From: Paraburkholderia solitsugae
Lineage (GTDB): Bacteria; Pseudomonadota; Gammaproteobacteria; Burkholderiales; Burkholderiaceae
Assembly (NCBI RefSeq): GCF_013177695.1
Contig: NZ_WOEY01000013.1
Span: 1 to 64,000 of the forward strand
Length of the DNA stretch: 64,000 nucleotides
Direction: 5' to 3'
Of this stretch, positions 27,196 through 36,158 are shown one piece after another; position 1 is the first letter of the stretch, and every line of letters starts with the position of its first letter. The notes under the pieces are model-generated. The model made no database searches. It had not been told where the DNA came from and was given only the letters and a program-made list of their open reading frames with translations. The translations under genes were made by a program, and so were the position numbers.

Positions 27196-27513
27196 GATGA
27201 ACTCCCGCGGTGCGAAGCGTGACTTGACGTTCGGTGAGGAACGTGAGGTGCAAATCATGGCTCGCTGTTGCGCACGGTGCTTGTTCAAACGCCCGCCCGT
27301 TTCATATTCGCACGCCGATCGGTATGCGCGGCACGCACGCCGAATGCGGCTCCTTGTGTGCCGTGCATTTTCGAAACCGCACAGGCGATCTGGAAAGATC
27401 GGCGGATCAGGTGGCCGAATAATGTTCTCAACGCGCAGAGGCTGCATGACCGTTGGCGGCAGCGTCCCCGCGTTCTTCGCGTCAGATTCCGAGAAGAAAC
27501 CTGGAGAACCATC

Positions 27514-27984
27514 ATGCGCTACCTGGACAATACACAACACGACATGAATCGAAGCGATCTGGCGTTCCTGCGAGATGTCGATCTGGCCGATATGAAGGCG
27601 TGGCCCGCGTCCGATCTGCCGGCGCCTGATGCGCCGGTTCTCGGGCGATGGACACGACGGGTGGTCGTCGCTACGGCCATCTGGTCGGCCTGTGAGCTTC
27701 CATTTGAGGTCTGGTTCAGTCGCACCACACAGGAGGCAGTCTGCTGCGTCGCCGCAAAGGTTCTATGGCTAGCACTCGTGTCCTTCGTTCTGGCCGGAAG
27801 CCGTTCGGCGCGCATCGCCTACGCGTTTCTTTGCACGATTGGATTGATGGCCGTTGCATTCGGCCTGCCTGCCGAGTGCCGGGTGTTCCCGCTGGGATTC
27901 GTGCTGTCTTCGGTAGAGTGCGTATTAAAGGCAACAGCGTTCGTTTGCCTTGTGTCCGCAGGCATCTATCCCGAGGAGGCGTGA
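27514..27984 (+). CDS. Small membrane protein, unknown family
   Basis: A 156-aa protein with a polar N-terminus (~50 residues) and four predicted membrane helices between residues ~55 and 150 (VVVATAIWSACELPFEVWF, VLWLALVSFVLAGS, AYAFLCTIGLMAVAFGL, VECVLKATAFVCLVSAGI). CTGGAGAACC before the ATG supports the start; an internal ATG ten codons later has no ribosome site. It is divergent from the cyd operon (319 bp between starts). I do not recognise the family. Confidence 0.65.
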   Translation: MRYLDNTQHDMNRSDLAFLRDVDLADMKAWPASDLPAPDAPVLGRWTRRVVVATAIWSACELPFEVWFSRTTQEAVCCVAAKVLWLALVSFVLAGSRSARIAYAFLCTIGLMAVAFGLPAECRVFPLGFVLSSVECVLKATAFVCLVSAGIYPEEA

Positions 27985-28247
27985 TCCTGCGAACGCATGA
28001 GGAAGTCATACCAAGGTGTGATGTGAGGACGCGGCCTGGTGTGGTTAATGTGCCGCAGACCGCTGCTGGCGGGTTTGAGCCGTGGCCCGCCGCAACCGTG
28101 AGTACGTATCCCTATGGGTAATAGATTCGGATCATTTTCCCAATTAGTATGGTTCTAACGACGCAAGCCCAGCACCGGCCGCGTAAGTGCCAAGGGTGCA
28201 GACTTCGAACGTGCCCGTCCCGCTAATCAACCAGGCGTGAGTGCAGC

Positions 28248-29753
28248 ATGATAAAGATCGGTCGAGTAACAGTGTCGCTGGAAATGCGCGAGGTGTATCT
28301 GGACGATCGGCTGGTCCAGGTCGGATCAAGGGCATTCGATATCCTCGAGTTGCTGATCCAGGCGAGGGGCAAAACTGTCACGAAAGACGAGATTCTTCGG
28401 CGCGTGTGGCCGAATTCGGTGGTGGAAGAAAATAATATCCATGTCCAACTGTCGGCGCTCAGGAGGATCCTGGGTGCTGACAAACAGGCGATTCGCACGA
28501 TCTCGGGGCGGGGCTACCGGCTCGCCATTCCAACCGAAGGCAATGAGCCGGCTGCTCTCGCCGGAGCCGTTCAGGGCGGACAGGCAGGCGCGGGGCGCGT
28601 GATCGGCCTGCCGGTTTGCCGTGCGCCATTGAATGGGCGCGACGGCGCAATGGCTGAAATCACGCGGGCCTTGAATGGGACACCGATTGTCACCTTGCTT
28701 GGACCGGGGGGCATCGGCAAGACGCAACTCGGCATCGCGGTGGCGAGGTCGATCGCGGCTCTGTCGGACAGTGAAGTGTGCTTCATCACGCTGGCTGCGG
28801 TGGAGAACGCCCAGCGCGTGGTCAGCATGATCGCCGAAGCGCTGGGCGTCGGCCGTGCCGATGGCGATGTTCCGCTACAGTCGCTTGTCGCCGCGGTCCA
28901 GGGGCGCAAATTGCTGGTCGTGCTGGACAATTGCGAGCATGTGATCGAATCGGCGGCAACCGTGTGTGAGTTGCTCGTCCAGGCAAGCGCGGATCTGCGC
29001 ATTCTGGCGACGAGCCGCGAGCCGTTGCGAACTCGGGACGAGAAATTCTATTGGGTCGCGCCGCTTGACACGCCGGGCGCTGAGGCGGGCTCGGAGGCCA
29101 TTTTAGACTGCAGTTCGGTACGGATGTTTCTGGCGCAGATGCGCGCACTCAATGCCGGCGTCGACACCGACCCTGGCAGCCTCGACATGGTCGCGACGAT
29201 CTGCCGCCGGCTCGACGGCTTGCCGCTTGCTCTCGAACTGGCCGCAGCCCGTGCGGCAGTGTTCGGCATCCGCAAGACGGTTTCCGAGCTCGACGACCGG
29301 TTCCAGTTTCTGACGGGCGGCCGCCGTACTGCGCCGCCACGGCAGCAGACGCTGGAGGCTACGCTCGACTGGAGCTATCAGCTTCTCAGCGCGACGGAGC
29401 GGATCGTGCTGCACCGGCTCGGTATTTTGCCGGCAAGGTTTTCCCTCGATGCGGCCTGTGCCGTTGCAGCCTGTCAGCGCCTGTCGCCCGCCGAAGTGAC
29501 GGAGGCGATCGTCGGCCTTGCCTCCAAGTGCATCGTCATGACAACCTTCGACAGCAGGGCCAAAGAATATTTCCTGCTCGAATCGACGCGCGAATATGCC
29601 CTGCGCAAACTGTACGAATCGGACGAGGCGGATGACGTGCTGACGAGAAACGCGTCCTATCTGGCTCGGTCTTACGAGCAGCCTTACGAGCGCGGTTTCA
29701 GGCCAGCGACGCTCAGCAGCAGCCTTGCGGCGCAATCCGTCGCAGCGCGGTGA
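28248..29753 (+). CDS. Winged-helix / NB-ARC-like ATPase regulator, short form
   Basis: A 501-aa paralogue of the regulators at 1902 and 12,118. It has the OmpR-type winged helix (LVQVGSRAFDILELL, EENNIHVQLSALRRILG, SGRGYRL), Walker A GPGGIGKTQL near residue 148, Walker B LLVVLDNCEHVIE, and the RQQTLEATLDWSYQLL segment. Like the 1902 gene it ends shortly after the ATPase, without the helical-repeat half of the 995-aa form. Its TGA overlaps a GTG of the next frame (GTGA at 29,750), suggesting coupling to the FixJ-type regulator. Target unknown. Confidence 0.8.
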   Translation: MIKIGRVTVSLEMREVYLDDRLVQVGSRAFDILELLIQARGKTVTKDEILRRVWPNSVVEENNIHVQLSALRRILGADKQAIRTISGRGYRLAIPTEGNEPAALAGAVQGGQAGAGRVIGLPVCRAPLNGRDGAMAEITRALNGTPIVTLLGPGGIGKTQLGIAVARSIAALSDSEVCFITLAAVENAQRVVSMIAEALGVGRADGDVPLQSLVAAVQGRKLLVVLDNCEHVIESAATVCELLVQASADLRILATSREPLRTRDEKFYWVAPLDTPGAEAGSEAILDCSSVRMFLAQMRALNAGVDTDPGSLDMVATICRRLDGLPLALELAAARAAVFGIRKTVSELDDRFQFLTGGRRTAPPRQQTLEATLDWSYQLLSATERIVLHRLGILPARFSLDAACAVAACQRLSPAEVTEAIVGLASKCIVMTTFDSRAKEYFLLESTREYALRKLYESDEADDVLTRNASYLARSYEQPYERGFRPATLSSSLAAQSVAAR

Positions 29754-29800
29754 AGTGGGCGGCAATGCGGGCTGGAAAGGACCTTTCGGAGCTTGGTCTC

Positions 29801-30472
29801 ATGTACCATGACGGCGCTCAAATCCCAATCTTTATGGAATCTGAAATGCCGGGTCCTTCGCAGCACGAGTCGATGGTGTATGTGATCGACGACGAAGAAA
29901 TGGTGCGCGACGCACTATGGCGCCTGCTGCGCTCAGCGGGTTTCAACGCGCAAGGTTTTGCGTCACCCGCAGAGATACTGTCAAAAGATTTGCCCAGCGT
30001 GCCGATGTGCATCCTGCTGGATATGAACCTGCAATCCACAACTGGCTTCGACGTCCAGAGCCAGCTCGCGCAGAAGGGCGTGCAGGTGCCGATTATTTTT
30101 CTGACCGGGTACGGGTCCATTCCGATGTCGGTGCGTGCGATCAAGGCGGGCGCGCATGAATTCCTCACCAAACCGATCGACGACGAAGAACTGCTCGACG
30201 CGGTCAGGCGGGCGCTTGCACAGGACGAGGCCAACCTCGCGGAGCGCGCATTCAACGCGGAGGTGCTGCAGCGTGCCGCGTCTCTGACGCCGCGTGAAAG
30301 GGATGTCTTCGAACTCGCGGTGGAGGGCAGGATGATCAAGCAGATCGCGCATGAACTGGGCACGCAGGAAGTGACGGTGAAGGTGCACAAACGGCGCGTG
30401 ATGACCAAGATGCGGGCAAAGACCCTCATTGAGCTGGCAAAAATGTGGGAATTGATACGTCGGACGCGATGA
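29801..30472 (+). CDS. FixJ-type response regulator
   Basis: A response regulator with a receiver domain (YVIDDEEMVRDAL; phospho-acceptor Asp in ILLDMNLQSTTG; Lys in LTKPIDDEE) and a LuxR HTH (LTPRERDVFELAVEGRMIKQ, IAHELGTQEVTVKVHKRR). The start is uncertain: ATG at 29801 has GGAG nine bases upstream; ATG at 29846 and a GTG at 29750 overlapping the previous stop are alternatives. It opens a group of receiver proteins next to an interrupted histidine kinase, which was probably its partner. Confidence 0.83.
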   Translation: MYHDGAQIPIFMESEMPGPSQHESMVYVIDDEEMVRDALWRLLRSAGFNAQGFASPAEILSKDLPSVPMCILLDMNLQSTTGFDVQSQLAQKGVQVPIIFLTGYGSIPMSVRAIKAGAHEFLTKPIDDEELLDAVRRALAQDEANLAERAFNAEVLQRAASLTPRERDVFELAVEGRMIKQIAHELGTQEVTVKVHKRRVMTKMRAKTLIELAKMWELIRRTR

Positions 30473-30548
30473 GCATCCTGATGCAGTAAATATCGCGCCG
30501 GATATTTGTCTCTGTTACTACGTCGGCGCAATGGGAGTATTGGCAGCT

Positions 30549-30923
30549 ATGAGCTTTGTTTGCATCGTCGACGATGACGCCTCGGTACGAAGTGGCGTCG
30601 GAAACCTGCTTAAGGCAGTGGGTTATACGAGTATGACTTTTTCATCGGGAGAGGAATTCCTCGCCTCCCCGATGGTCGACGATGCGCTGTGTGTTTTACT
30701 CGACCTTAGAATGCAAGGCATGCAGGGTCTCGAAGTACAACGGAAACTGAACGCGGAACAACGGCGTATCCCTGTCGTATTCATGTCCGCGCATGGCGAC
30801 GACGAGTCGGTGCAGCGGGCGATGGAACACGGCGCGGTCAGTTTCCTGCGCAAACCCTTTGAGGAAGAGGTATTGCTCGATTCGATCGAGCTCGCTATCG
30901 GGCGCAAGAGCGGGGCGCACTGA
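30549..30923 (+). CDS. Receiver-only response regulator (CheY/FixJ-N type)
   Basis: A 124-aa single receiver domain: acidic pair in CIVDDDASVRSG, phospho-acceptor Asp in VLLDLRMQGMQG, Thr/Ser position in VFMSAHGDD, Lys in FLRKPFEEE. There is no output domain, so it may act in a phosphorelay or as a phosphate sink. The ATG at 30549 begins the fold exactly; an in-frame ATG six codons upstream has no ribosome site. It lies between a FixJ-type regulator and another receiver-only gene on the same strand. Confidence 0.85.
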   Translation: MSFVCIVDDDASVRSGVGNLLKAVGYTSMTFSSGEEFLASPMVDDALCVLLDLRMQGMQGLEVQRKLNAEQRRIPVVFMSAHGDDESVQRAMEHGAVSFLRKPFEEEVLLDSIELAIGRKSGAH

Positions 30924-30928
30924 ACCCG

Positions 30929-30943
30929 GAGCCGGCAGGGCTC
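30929..30943 (+). terminator. Weak hairpin after the receiver gene
   Basis: GAGCC and GGCTC flank a 5-base loop six bases after the stop codon and are followed by ATTTGT. The stem is only 5 bp and the T-run is poor, so termination is possible but not convincing. Confidence 0.3.
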
Positions 30944-31117
30944 ATTTGTCTATCCTGTACGCTTCAATGCCAGATCAGGCCGCGCAAGGCTAGCCAGACT
31001 GTTATACATTCGTATGGTTTCCTGTCAGAGTCTTGTGAACTATCCTTGTATGATTCAATGCGCCTGATTAGAAATCCGCGTGTTTGTAGTTCTTTTTTTG
31101 AAAACCGGGGCCGTTGC

Positions 31118-31489
31118 GTGGACGCCACTCAGATTGTTTGTATCGTCGACGACGACGAGTCCGTCCGGATGGCCACGGCGAGCCTGGTTCGGTCGTTCGG
31201 ATGGCAAACACGCATATTTGCCTCGGCGGAAGCGTTTCTGCAATCCGGTGACCTCGGTGAAACGTCGTGTCTGATCTCTGACGTGCGAATGCCCGGCATG
31301 TCGGGGATCGAGATGCACGATCAACTGCTGAAGCTCGGGTACGCGCCGCCAACCCTGTTTATCTCGGCATTCCCTCCGGTTGCGCTTCACGCGAAAATCC
31401 AGAAGGACGGTGTGCTGGCGTTTCTCCCCAAACCCGTGGACGCTGCCGCCATGGCGCATTGGCTCAATTTGGCGTTGGGATCACCCTGA
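31118..31489 (+). CDS. Receiver-only response regulator
   Basis: A 123-aa single receiver domain starting with GTG at 31118 (GGGG nearby upstream; the frame runs open to 31046). Key residues: CIVDDDESVRMA, phospho-acceptor Asp in CLISDVRMPGMSG, Ser in LFISAFP, Lys in FLPKPVD. There is no DNA-binding domain. It is convergent with the interrupted histidine kinase (50 bp between stops). Probable partner of that kinase or of the FixJ-type regulator upstream. Confidence 0.82.
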   Translation: MDATQIVCIVDDDESVRMATASLVRSFGWQTRIFASAEAFLQSGDLGETSCLISDVRMPGMSGIEMHDQLLKLGYAPPTLFISAFPPVALHAKIQKDGVLAFLPKPVDAAAMAHWLNLALGSP

Positions 31490-31538
31490 GTATGATTGCG
31501 CCGTGGATGTCTCAGCGAAAGCTACAACGGCCCACTCA

Positions 31539-33440
31539 TCACGACTCGTTCACCTTGGTCGGCGGAAGACTGAAATGGAAGACCGCACCCTGCCTCACAT
31601 GATTGGATGCCCAAACTCGCCCTCCGTGGGCTTCAATGATTGACCGGCAGATCGACAGTCCCATTCCCATGCCGTTTGGCTTCGTGGTGAAAAACGGTTC
31701 GAATAGCTGATTGGCTGTCTCCGGCTTGATCCCGTTGCCGGTGTCATGCACCGCGACCACAGCGTAACCTTGCTCGTCCCGCAGCGTCTCGATCAGTAAT
31801 TCGCGTGGCCTGTCGCTCAAGGTGTCCATTGCCTGAATGCCGTTTATCACCAGATTGAGGATCACTTGCTGAAGTTCGATCCGATCGGCGAATAGGGGCG
31901 GCAACTCGGGGCTGAGTTTGAGGCGCAGCGAAACCCGGTGGCTCACGACCTCGTGCTGGACCAGGGACACAGCGTCGTTGATCACGTCGTTGAGATCCAG
32001 CTGCATCTTCTGTGAGACACCCTTTCGGGTGAGCTGGCGGACGCGCCGGACGATTTCGGCCGCGCGCTTGCCGTCGACGATCATACGTTCCACGCAGGCT
32101 TGTACTTCCTCCGGAGACGGGATCGGGTGGCCAAGCCATCGCAGACAGGCCTCTCCGTTCGTCACGATAGCCGCGAGCGGCTGGGTGACTTCGTGGGCAA
32201 TCGATGCGCTGAGTTCCCCAAGGGCGGTTAAACGCGTGACATGAGCGAGCTCCGCCTGCACTTCACGCAATTGCCGCTCCGCGAGCCTGGCCGCGGTAAC
32301 GTCCATGATCGCGCCGACAAACCGCCGTATGGCGGGGTCATCCCGTACCGCATGTGCCACGACGTGAAGATGCTTGATCGTGCCGCCAGGCATCAACAGT
32401 CGATGTTCCTAGTCGAAATCTTGCCCGGTCTGTGCTGCCTGATCGATCATCTGCCTGACGAACGCAACGTCGTCTGGATGCGTGCGCGCGAGTGTCATTT
32501 CGATCGTAGGCGTGGTTTCGCTGTCGTACTCGAAAATCCCGAAGCTTTGATCGGACCAGAAAATTTCTCCACGAGAGACGTTCCAGCCAAAACTGCCGGT
32601 GAGGCTCAGTGTCTGTGCTTCCGCCAGGTACTGTGCCTGGTTTCGGCGTAGCGCCTCTTCGGCGCGTTTGCGCTCCGTCATGTCAATATTGGTTTCGAGT
32701 ATCGCGAGTGGCCGCCCGCTTTCGCTCTGCTGCAACGACCAGCGGCTTCCCACAATGACGTTCACGCCGTCCCGCTTCGTGTGGACGAGTTCGCCCTCCC
32801 ACGACCCGGTGCGCAATAACGTCTCGTTAATCTCATCAAGGGGAGTGTGGAAACGGGTTTGCAGGAGATCGTGAGAAGTTTTGCCAAGTGCCTCGCGCTT
32901 TTTCCACCCGTAGAGTTCCTCGGCGCCTCGATTCCAGTAGGTGATCACGTCGCTCATATCGCGAACAAAAACTGTGTCGTGCGCAAGGTCGAGAAGCCGG
33001 GCCTGTTCGCGCTGCGCATTTCCGAGCTGGCGTATATGCCTGACCAGTGTAGTGATCGCTAGCGACGTGATCAGAAAAGCCGTCAGCGCAAGAAGATCCC
33101 GTGCGTAAGTGACTCGAAAGCTAAAGAGTGGTTCTGCAAAGAAATAGTTAAGACAACCTAAGGCGAAAATGGAGAAGACGATAGAAGAAATCAAGCTGTC
33201 CATGAGAGACAGCAACACGATCACAATCAGGAAGGCAAACCCTGTTGCACTCAAGTCGAGCCCAAGCCGGAAGCACAGCCAGGTCGCGCCGCTCAGGACC
33301 ATGACGCCTGAGAGCCAAAGCACCATGAGATAGCGCAGCCGGGCGAGCCGGTCGGTCATCATGTCTGATCGTGCCGCGAGACGGGCTGGACGATGCTGCT
33401 TTCGGATTTCACGATCTGCAGGTTCCCGGGATAATGTCAT
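31539..33440 (-). pseudogene. Membrane PAS-PAS sensor histidine kinase interrupted by an in-frame amber codon
   Basis: One reading frame encodes a complete 633-residue kinase but is broken by a TAG at 32409-32411. Upstream of it are membrane helices (~residues 40-135, DUF4118-like), a first PAS domain (DTVFVRDMSDVITYWNRGAEE) and a second PAS/PAC domain ending QTGQDFD. Directly after the stop, still in frame, the PAC motif continues EHRLLMPGGTIKHLHVVAHA, then the H-box IAHEVTQPLAAIV and the HATPase (NLVINGIQAMD, DTGNGI, GMGMGLSICRSI). Related PAC motifs read F-D-Y-E-H-R-L, so TAG most likely replaced a Tyr codon by one base. The distal half could be expressed alone only from weak TTG/ATG starts near 32396. 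Pseudogene, suppressed stop, or sequencing error. Confidence 0.75.
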
Positions 33441-33611
33441 CGACGTATGGGGGATTCAGCCCCCCATTGTGCACAGGATGTCCTGAGCGTAAATTAATTG
33501 TCCTTAAATCACGCAGTGGGTTGAGCAGTGCAACGCTGCGCGAAATCAGCAGGGCGGAATCGTCCGCCCCGCATACAACGTTTTAAAGCTGGCGAGCGGG
33601 AAAGCCGACGC

Positions 33612-34724
33612 TTAGTTCATGGTCGGGTAGTCGGTATAGCCCGTCACATCCCCGCCGAAGAAACTTGCGCTGTCGGCGGCATTCAGCGGGTGTCCGTCGC
33701 GCAGACGGGCCGGCAGGTCCGGATTCGCGATGAAAGGCCGTCCGAACGCAATGATGTCGGCCCGGCCGCTGGCGATCGCCGTTTCGGCGGTATCACGGTC
33801 ATAGCCGCCGGCGATCATCAGTACGCCTTTGAATTCGTCCCGTAGCAGTTTGATGATAGCGTCCCAGCGCGGGTCGAAGTTCTCGTCCTTCACCGTACCC
33901 ACCATCGCGGGTTCGACGAGATGCAAATAGGCGAGACCGTAGTCGTTGAGTTTATTCACGATATAGCCGAACGTTGCCTCAGGCGTTTCATCGCCCATTC
34001 CCATGAAACGTCCCATCGGGGTGAGGCGAACACTGACGTTTTGCGGACCCACTTCGTCGCTGACAGCGGCGACGACTTCAAGCAGCAACCGCGCGCGATT
34101 TTCGATGCTGCCGCCGTAGCTATCGAGGCGGTGATTGCTGTTGCTGTTGATGAACTGGTCCAGCAGATAGCCGTTCCCGGCATGAATTTCAACGCCGTCC
34201 ATGCCGGCCGCGATCGCATTGCCTGCGGCACGCCGGTAGTCGGCGACGATTTCTCGAATGCCTTCAACGGTCAGTTCCTGCGGTACCGGTACGTCACCCC
34301 ACACGCCGTTGCCCGCCTCGTCGAGAATGAACGTCTTTCCGGGCACCGGCATGGCGGTGGGTGCAACAGGCAGGCTGCCATTCGGCTGGAACACGGGATG
34401 CGAGACGCGGCCGACGTGCCACAACTGGAGGAACATGTGGCCGCCTTCTTCATGAACAGCCTTGCTAACAGCACGCCAGCCTTCAATCTGCTGTTCCGTG
34501 TGAATACCCGGCGTCCACGCATAACCCTGGCCTTGCTGTGAGATCTGTGTTGCTTCGCTCACGATCAATGCCGCGCCGGCGCGTTGCCGATAGTATTCGA
34601 CGTTCAGGTCTGTCGGCACGTTCCCCGGTTGGCCGGCGCGCGAGCGCGTAAGAGGGGCCATCGCAACGCGGTGATCGAGGGAGAGGCGGCCCAGCTTGAT
34701 AGGGTTAAAGAGGTGCTTCGTCAT
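33612..34724 (-). CDS. Alkene reductase, Old Yellow Enzyme family
   Basis: A 370-aa FMN oxidoreductase of the OYE/NemA type, reducing activated C=C bonds with NAD(P)H in the cytoplasm. Seen: N-terminal LFNPIKLGRLSLDHRVAMAP, the LTRSR motif, the substrate-binding pair HAGNGYLLDQF (His and an Asn in place of the more usual second His, as in many bacterial members), and the FMN phosphate site near IAFGRPFIANPDLP. GGAGATACACC precedes the ATG at 34724. It lies 358 bp from a LysR gene on the same strand. Gene-level identity (nemA or similar) cannot be fixed. Confidence 0.9.
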   Translation of the reverse strand: MTKHLFNPIKLGRLSLDHRVAMAPLTRSRAGQPGNVPTDLNVEYYRQRAGAALIVSEATQISQQGQGYAWTPGIHTEQQIEGWRAVSKAVHEEGGHMFLQLWHVGRVSHPVFQPNGSLPVAPTAMPVPGKTFILDEAGNGVWGDVPVPQELTVEGIREIVADYRRAAGNAIAAGMDGVEIHAGNGYLLDQFINSNSNHRLDSYGGSIENRARLLLEVVAAVSDEVGPQNVSVRLTPMGRFMGMGDETPEATFGYIVNKLNDYGLAYLHLVEPAMVGTVKDENFDPRWDAIIKLLRDEFKGVLMIAGGYDRDTAETAIASGRADIIAFGRPFIANPDLPARLRDGHPLNAADSASFFGGDVTGYTDYPTMN

Positions 34725-35081
34725 GGTGTATCTCCGCAAAGATGTGAGGCGCGCCTTGCAGCGCCGCCGTGTGCATTTCAAGGCATGGCCTGGTGCAGCA
34801 CGCCTTACCTGATCCTTCCGCAACGCGCCTATCAGACGTCGTGTTCGTCGTTGGCGGTCATGCAGCGGTGCTGCATGTCTGTGCGGTTGGTTGATGTGTG
34901 TAAGGTTAGGCGAGACGGGGCCTGGGCGGAATCCCAACGGCGCGCTACACAGCATTGCGTGGTGAGCAAAGATCGAGGAAGGCGCAGCGGGTGTAGCCGG
35001 CGTTTGCCGGTATTGACCGAACACCCGTTGCCAATGATTGACGTGAGATCGGGTTCAGCGATCAGCACGCCGCGAAAGCGG

Positions 35082-35987
35082 TTACTGAGGGCCGCCCGCC
35101 AGTTCGGAGACGAAATCGATAAACGCATTGACTCTTCGCGATCCTCGCTGATTCGGCAGATACAGCGCGCTCACGACAGCCCGTGCGTCGTTCGGTCCCG
35201 CCTCGAACTCGGCGAACAGCCGGGTGAGGGCGCCTGACTGTACGTCCGACGCCACCAGCCAGTCGGGAAGCAACGCGATGCCCATGCCGTCCAATGCTGC
35301 TTCGCGCAATACTTCGGAATTGTTCGCCCTGAGTCTGCCCGTCACCGGCACGCGGCTTTCTTCCTTGCCACGCGAAAATGTCCAGACTTGGGGTTCTGTC
35401 GTATAGGTGAACCGAAGGCATTCATGGCCGATCAATTCGTCAGGAGACGCGGGATAGCCTGCTCGATCGAGATATTCGCTACTCGCGACCAGATAACGAG
35501 CGAAGGTGCCGACGCGCTTGCTTACGACGTCGGCCATGGCAGCGACCTCGCCAAGGCGAATAGCGACGTCTATTCGCTCGCTGACCAGATCGACAAAGGC
35601 ATCGCTAAGTTTGACGTCCAACTCCAACTTGGGATATTTTTGCAAGAACACCGCGAGGGCAGGTGCGATCCGTCGGGATCCGAATGCGACGGGCACGGAC
35701 ACGCGTAGCGGGCCCGATGGTTCGCCGCTTCTGTCCGAAACCGATGCGTCGGCATCGGCCAGATCTTCGAGCAGCTTCTTCGCTTTGGCGTAGTAGGAGG
35801 TCCCCGCTTCGGATAAGGTCACCTGGCGGGTGGTCCGATTCAGGAGTACCGCGCCCAGCTCCTTCTCAAGCGAATCGACCGAGCGCATGACCGAGGATGT
35901 GGCCAGTTCGAGGCGCCGTGCCGCGCTCGAAAAACCGCCTGCCTCAGCGACTTCCACGAACGCTCGAAGCGACAATAGCTTGTCCAT
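35082..35987 (-). CDS. LysR-family transcriptional regulator
   Basis: A 301-aa LysR protein: HTH at residues 1-60 (AFVEVAEAGGFSSAARRLEL) and the effector domain from GPLRVSVPVAFG onward, with the DVAIRLGEV motif of the CrgA-type subgroup. It sits upstream of the OYE gene on the same strand, a common arrangement for quinone- or electrophile-responsive LysR regulators, so OYE is the likely target. The start at 35987 matches the family's N-terminus; its ribosome site is weak. Confidence 0.88.
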   Translation of the reverse strand: MDKLLSLRAFVEVAEAGGFSSAARRLELATSSVMRSVDSLEKELGAVLLNRTTRQVTLSEAGTSYYAKAKKLLEDLADADASVSDRSGEPSGPLRVSVPVAFGSRRIAPALAVFLQKYPKLELDVKLSDAFVDLVSERIDVAIRLGEVAAMADVVSKRVGTFARYLVASSEYLDRAGYPASPDELIGHECLRFTYTTEPQVWTFSRGKEESRVPVTGRLRANNSEVLREAALDGMGIALLPDWLVASDVQSGALTRLFAEFEAGPNDARAVVSALYLPNQRGSRRVNAFIDFVSELAGGPQ

Positions 35988-36158
35988 AAACCTGGCCTAT
36001 ACAGTTTGCTGGTTTGCTGTGGGCACGCCATGCGGCAAGCGCAGCCATCTTTCTGAATGTATCAGAACCGTTAATTATCTGGCGGACAATTAAGGTCTGA
36101 TCGAAGCTCGACGATTGCAGGCAGTCGTTACGGGGGCCTTCACCATTCCGGTCAGGCA

